From NCBI RefSeq assembly GCF_003459505.1, contig NZ_QRWD01000026.1, positions 1-17,914 of the forward strand: 17,914 bases of DNA. The letters are read 5' to 3'. The translations under genes and the position numbers were made by a program. Within the stretch, counting starts at the first letter, position 1, and every line of letters starts with the position of its first letter. The notes under the pieces are model-generated. The model worked only from the letters and a program-made list of their open reading frames with translations, was not told the origin of the DNA and did not search any database. Positions 15,262 through 17,914 of the stretch are shown one piece after another. The stretch comes from Collinsella sp. AF20-14LB. GTDB lineage: Bacteria > Actinomycetota > Coriobacteriia > Coriobacteriales > Coriobacteriaceae.

Positions 15262-15286
15262 GGACAGGTTTATTTTGGCAGGTTTT
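15247..15286. repeat. Inverted-repeat copy 1 and hairpin overlapping the acetyltransferase stop
   Basis: AAACCTGCCA (15247-15256) pairs with TGGCAGGTTT (15276-15285), followed by T, so it can act as a terminator. The first 23 bases (15247-15269) reappear in inverted orientation at 15418-15440 with 20 of 23 matches. Confidence 0.8.
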
Positions 15287-15303
15287 ATCTGGGCAAACGT
15301 TGC

Positions 15304-15350
15304 AAGCCGCTGCGAAGGATGCGGATACCTTCGCGGCGGCTTTTGTTTTG
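15304..15350 (+). terminator. Strong Rho-independent terminator
   Basis: A 15-bp stem (15304-15318 with 15328-15342, one G-T wobble) around a 9-base loop is followed by TTGTTTTG. It is the likely main terminator for the acetyltransferase transcript. Confidence 0.85.
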
Positions 15351-15417
15351 GGTGTGTATGACCAAGGCGATTGACCTGCGGATGCAGCAAAGCTCCAGAT
15401 GAAACCGACCAAACTAG

Positions 15418-15440
15418 ACCTGTCCCTTTTTGGCAGGTTT
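15418..15440. repeat. Inverted-repeat copy 2 (partner of 15247-15269)
   Basis: It is the reverse complement of 15247-15269 with 20 of 23 matches; the only differences are a central TTT/AAA. The two copies enclose about 150 bases that include the terminator at 15304-15350. REP-type or transposon-end sequences are possible. The gene-free stretch 15262-15804 holds these repeats, the terminator, the inverted repeat at 15531-15653 and a 12-base direct repeat, with no supported gene. Confidence 0.7.
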
Positions 15441-15530
15441 TTGGCTGTCTTGTGGCATCAAATCGCCGCAAGAAGCACGGCGTTCGTATGCTATTTTGAC
15501 CTGAATCGTCCCCTCGGGACGCCTTGCGAG

Positions 15531-15653
15531 CTAAGTGAGTAGACTTTTTGGCGCAGGGCGAGCACAAAGCGCATCTGCCTTACTAAAACCGCAGGTCACA
15601 GAGATGGCTGTTTTGGGTGTGCTCGGCAGATCGCGAAAAGTCTACTCACTTAG
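15531..15653. repeat. 18-bp perfect inverted repeat spanning 123 bases
   Basis: Bases 15531-15548 and 15636-15653 are perfect inverted copies. After 11 unmatched bases, GAGCAC (15560-15565) again mirrors GTGCTC (15619-15624). No open reading frame of note lies inside. It resembles a small mobile-element relic or a large RNA hairpin. Confidence 0.85.
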
Positions 15654-15804
15654 GTTTACGGTGCTGGATATTCTGGACAGGAACAGTTGAGCTTGGACGG
15701 CGTGCGTTGCCAGGCGATGCTGGCATTTGCGCCATGCTGGTTTGAGATTTTATAAAAACCGCAGGTAAAACGTATATTAGGTGCATTTTGCCTGGTTTGG
15801 CGCG

Positions 15805-16527
15805 CTAGCCGATGGGCTCGGTGTATTTGGCGCGGTCGGTGCGTTGGATGCGCTTGGAGATGTGCAGCGGGCGGCCGTCGGTGTCGTAGACGTAGTCGGT
15901 GATCAGGATCAGCGCCTGCCCGCGCTCGACGTTGAGCAAAAACGCCTCGTTTTGCGAGGCATAGCACACCTCAAAGGTCTTGTGCCCCTGTGCCGGCGCG
16001 CGATGGAATTCTTGGCGCAGCGTGGCGTAGAGCGAACCGTTGATATCGCGGTCGATGAGTGCCTCGAAGCTTGGCGGCAGATAGGTGGTCTCCAGGCACA
16101 GCGGCGCATCGTCCAGATAACGCAGACGGACAAGTTTGACGAGCTTGCTGCCCACGGCGGCGTCAAAGAACTTAGCTATGCTGCCGGCCGCCTTGGCAAA
16201 GCCCGAGTCCACGGTGCGCGTGGTGGGCTTCATGCCCTGGCCTTCGACCTGCTTGGTATAGCTCGAAAACATCAGGTTGTTCTCGTGGAGCGCGGGCGTG
16301 TCGGCCACAAAGGCGCCACGCCCGCGCTCGGTGCGCACCAGGCCCTCATCAACGAGCACCTTAAGGGCGTGGCGCACGGTGCTGCGCGACAGACCCGATT
16401 CGTCCATGAGTTCCATCTCGGACGGCAGCTTGTCTTCGCGTGCGTAGGTGCCGGCGGCGATGCGGTCACGCAGCGTACCCGCCAGACGCTCGTATTGGGC
16501 CAAGTTCTTTTTTGACGAAGTGCTCAT
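15805..16527 (-). CDS. GntR family regulator (HutC/UTRA type)
   Basis: This 240-residue protein has an N-terminal GntR winged helix (about 10-78). It includes the motif LPSEMELMDESGLSRSTVRHALKVLVDEGLV, then the wing ERGRGAFVA. A UTRA ligand-binding domain (about 95-235) ends in the typical pattern DYVYDTDGRPLHISKRIQRTDRAKY. HutC-type regulators are usually repressors released by a small sugar phosphate or metabolite. It is transcribed away from the SIS-domain gene at 16733, and two near-identical 18-base sites lie in the shared gap, so it very likely controls both genes. The effector is probably the phosphorylated sugar-amine handled by the SIS enzyme. Its ribosome binding site (AGG, 9 bases upstream) is weak. 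Confidence 0.93.
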   Translation of the reverse strand: MSTSSKKNLAQYERLAGTLRDRIAAGTYAREDKLPSEMELMDESGLSRSTVRHALKVLVDEGLVRTERGRGAFVADTPALHENNLMFSSYTKQVEGQGMKPTTRTVDSGFAKAAGSIAKFFDAAVGSKLVKLVRLRYLDDAPLCLETTYLPPSFEALIDRDINGSLYATLRQEFHRAPAQGHKTFEVCYASQNEAFLLNVERGQALILITDYVYDTDGRPLHISKRIQRTDRAKYTEPIG

Positions 16528-16537
16528 GCGAATAACC

Positions 16538-16555
16538 TGTATCTAACTTGTATGC
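16538..16555. promoter_or_regulatory. Candidate GntR operator, site 1
   Basis: This 18-base site (TGTATCTAACTTGTATGC) lies 11 bases upstream of the regulator's start codon. It matches site 2 at 16677-16694 at 17 of 18 positions. Its position would let the bound regulator block its own expression. Confidence 0.65.
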
Positions 16556-16568
16556 TTACTGAACCAAG

Positions 16569-16583
16569 CATGTATCCAACATG
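16569..16583. promoter_or_regulatory. Related half-site dyad between the divergent genes
   Basis: CATGT (16569-16573) mirrors ACATG (16579-16583) around a 5-base centre, and the sequence shares TGTATC and AAC with the 18-base sites. It may be a weaker binding site. Confidence 0.35.
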
Positions 16584-16594
16584 ACAACAAAACC

Positions 16595-16626
16595 GCTGGT
16601 AATGAATTGCCGAAAACTTTACCAGC
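16595..16626. repeat. 8-bp inverted repeat in the divergent intergenic region
   Basis: GCTGGTAA (16595-16602) is perfectly mirrored by TTACCAGC (16619-16626) with a 16-base spacer. It differs from the GntR-type sites and could be a binding site for a second regulator. Confidence 0.5.
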
Positions 16627-16676
16627 AAAATTTCTAAGACAAATATAGCATACAACTAGTCGACATAACCAAAACA

Positions 16677-16694
16677 TGTATGTAACTTGTATGC
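16677..16694. promoter_or_regulatory. Candidate GntR operator, site 2
   Basis: TGTATGTAACTTGTATGC differs from site 1 by one base and lies 38 bases before the SIS gene start, in its promoter or leader. GCATACAA at 16648-16655 is an inverted copy of the TTGTATGC end of the site. A weak -35 TCGACA (16660-16665) lies 17 bases before TAACTT (16683-16688) inside the site. Confidence 0.65.
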
Positions 16695-16732
16695 CATCGA
16701 GAGCATCAAGCGAGAAGAAAGGCTGATGCACG

Positions 16733-17725
16733 ATGACTACTCAGGAACAGGTTAAGGACGTCGTCTCCCAGGTTTTGGCTGACAAGGCAGACAAGGGCGG
16801 CATCAAGCGCGTCGTGTGGATTGGCGCCGGTGGATCCAACGGCGGCAACTATCCTGCCCAGTACTTTATGGAGCACGAGGCCACGCAGGTCGTGAGCTCC
16901 AGCTACACCAGCAACGAGTTCGTGCACGCCACGCCTGCCTACGTCAACGAGAGCACCCTGGCCGTCGTCGTGTCCATGCGCGGCACCAAGGAGACCATCG
17001 TCGCCGCCCAGGTCGCCAAGGACCACGGCGCCAGCACCATCGCCATCTATGTTGACGAGTCCGGCCTCACCGAGGTCTGCGACTACAAGATCCAGTACGA
17101 CAGCCTGGCCATCGACGAGTCCTGCATGGGCCGCACCAACTCCGCCGTCGTGACCATGATTGCTATGGAGCTTACGCAGCAGACCGAGGGCTATGCCGAG
17201 TACGAGACCGCTATGGCCGCCTTCGACTTGGTCGACCCCATCTATCGCAAGGCTGTCGAGTACACCCGTCCGCTCGCTGCCAAGTGGGCCGAGCAGAACG
17301 CCGACAAGCCCTGCATCAACGTTATGGCTCAGGGCCCGCTCTTTGGTGCCGCCTACGTCTTTAGCATCTGCAACGTGCAGGAGATGCTGCAGATCGACTC
17401 CTGCACCATCAACACCTGCGACTTCTTCCACGGCCCCTTCGAGATCCTGGACAAGCGCACCTCGCTGTTCCAGCTCATCAGCGTCGGCCGCAGCCGCTGC
17501 AACGACGAGCGCGGCATCCGCTTTGTCAACCAGTACGGTGGCGAGCGCGTCTATCAGCTCGACGCCAAGGAGCTCGGCCTCAACGACATCAAGGACAGCG
17601 TGAGCGAGTACTTCAACCACCTGATCTTCGCCCCGATCCTCAACAACGTATACATGCGCGCGCTCTCTGCCGTCACCCACAAGGACTACATGACGCGCCG
17701 CTACATGTGGAAGCTTGATTACTAA
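16733..17725 (+). CDS. SIS-domain sugar isomerase, fructoselysine-6-phosphate deglycase-like
   Basis: This 330-residue protein has two sugar-isomerase (SIS) domains. The first has the phosphosugar loop GAGGSNGG (31-38) and the S/T-rich turn SMRGTKET (81-88). The second, after about residue 190, has CDFFHGPFE (229-237), a motif typical of the FrlB/glucosamine-6-phosphate-isomerase group. The C-terminus HKDYMTRRYMWKLDY also fits FrlB-type deglycases, which split 6-phosphorylated fructosamines (Amadori products) into glucose 6-phosphate and the amino acid. The ATG at 16733 follows AAAGG at 16718-16722. It is divergent from a GntR regulator, as in several frl loci. No kinase or transporter gene is visible in the window, so the substrate must be phosphorylated elsewhere. 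The function is inferred by family. Confidence 0.85.
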   Translation: MTTQEQVKDVVSQVLADKADKGGIKRVVWIGAGGSNGGNYPAQYFMEHEATQVVSSSYTSNEFVHATPAYVNESTLAVVVSMRGTKETIVAAQVAKDHGASTIAIYVDESGLTEVCDYKIQYDSLAIDESCMGRTNSAVVTMIAMELTQQTEGYAEYETAMAAFDLVDPIYRKAVEYTRPLAAKWAEQNADKPCINVMAQGPLFGAAYVFSICNVQEMLQIDSCTINTCDFFHGPFEILDKRTSLFQLISVGRSRCNDERGIRFVNQYGGERVYQLDAKELGLNDIKDSVSEYFNHLIFAPILNNVYMRALSAVTHKDYMTRRYMWKLDY

Positions 17726-17761
17726 GGGATAGAGTGGCCTAACAGCCCAATATCCCTCATA

Positions 17762-17828
17762 AGTTGCGGTGGAATAGTTCCTGTTTGGGAGCGTGAAGCC
17801 TCTGTTTGAGAACTATTTCACCGCAACT
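17762..17828. repeat. 19-bp inverted repeat element after the SIS gene
   Basis: Bases 17762-17780 and 17810-17828 are inverted copies with 18 of 19 matches, enclosing 29 bases in which CTGTTTG occurs twice. There is no T tract, so it is not a standard terminator. It looks like a REP or MITE-type intergenic repeat. Confidence 0.85.
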
Positions 17829-17843
17829 GCTAGAGCGGCACTT

Positions 17844-17884
17844 GGGGCGTTCCCTTTCGGCCGGCAGTTAGGGACGTTCCTTTT
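17844..17884. repeat. Two GGGRCGTTCC direct repeats near the window end
   Basis: Bases 17844-17857 and 17871-17884 match at 12 of 14 positions. They may be the edge of a repeat or mobile element that continues beyond the window. Confidence 0.5.
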
Positions 17885-17914
17885 AATATGAGCAGGACAT
17901 TGTCAAGAGGCAAA

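Noticed and set aside
15247..15653. CRISPR array in the repeat-rich gap
   Set aside because: The repeats are inverted pairs and single direct repeats, without regular spacing or multiple equal units.
16706..17680. A 324-codon - strand frame opposite the SIS gene
   Set aside because: The + strand gene has clear SIS motifs and a ribosome binding site. The antisense product is a low-complexity Val/Asp/Gly-rich sequence.

Overview
The window looks like chromosomal DNA from a high-GC Gram-positive gut bacterium of the class Coriobacteriia, probably Collinsella or a close relative. This is an inference from codon use (GC-rich third positions), strong Shine-Dalgarno sites before most genes, a rubrerythrin and an SIS-type sugar deglycase gene typical of gut anaerobes, and recall of similar gene sets; no search was run. 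All genes except one are on the + strand.

Left part (1-3140): a tRNA-Asp with its own promoter and terminator is followed by an Rrf2-type regulator. A probable operon partner 21 bases downstream is a MutY-like adenine glycosylase that has lost both its Fe-S cluster cysteines and its 8-oxoG-recognition domain. A rubrerythrin gene comes next. A 100-base near-perfect inverted repeat and a clear terminator close this part. The theme is redox sensing, peroxide detoxification and oxidised-DNA repair.

Middle (3140-4790): a small single-pass membrane protein of unknown function precedes an AT-richer two-gene cassette. The cassette is a DUF6036-like nucleotidyltransferase overlapping by 4 bases with a C-terminal helix-turn-helix protein. 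It is the best candidate here for a poorly described system, most likely a toxin-antitoxin or defence pair inserted between housekeeping genes.

Core (4840-15261): rmuC, a fused ABC exporter half-transporter, nth (endonuclease III), mfd (transcription-repair coupling factor), a PAP2 phosphatase, a threonine-aldolase-family PLP enzyme and a GNAT acetyltransferase. With the MutY-like gene, four DNA repair or recombination genes lie within 12 kb.

Right part (15262-17914): a 540-base gene-free stretch is full of terminators and inverted repeats. It is followed by a divergent pair, a GntR/UTRA regulator (- strand) and an SIS-domain deglycase-like enzyme (+ strand). Between them are two near-identical 18-base sites that look like the regulator's operators. 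A further 19-bp inverted repeat and short direct repeats, possibly REP or MITE-like, end the window.
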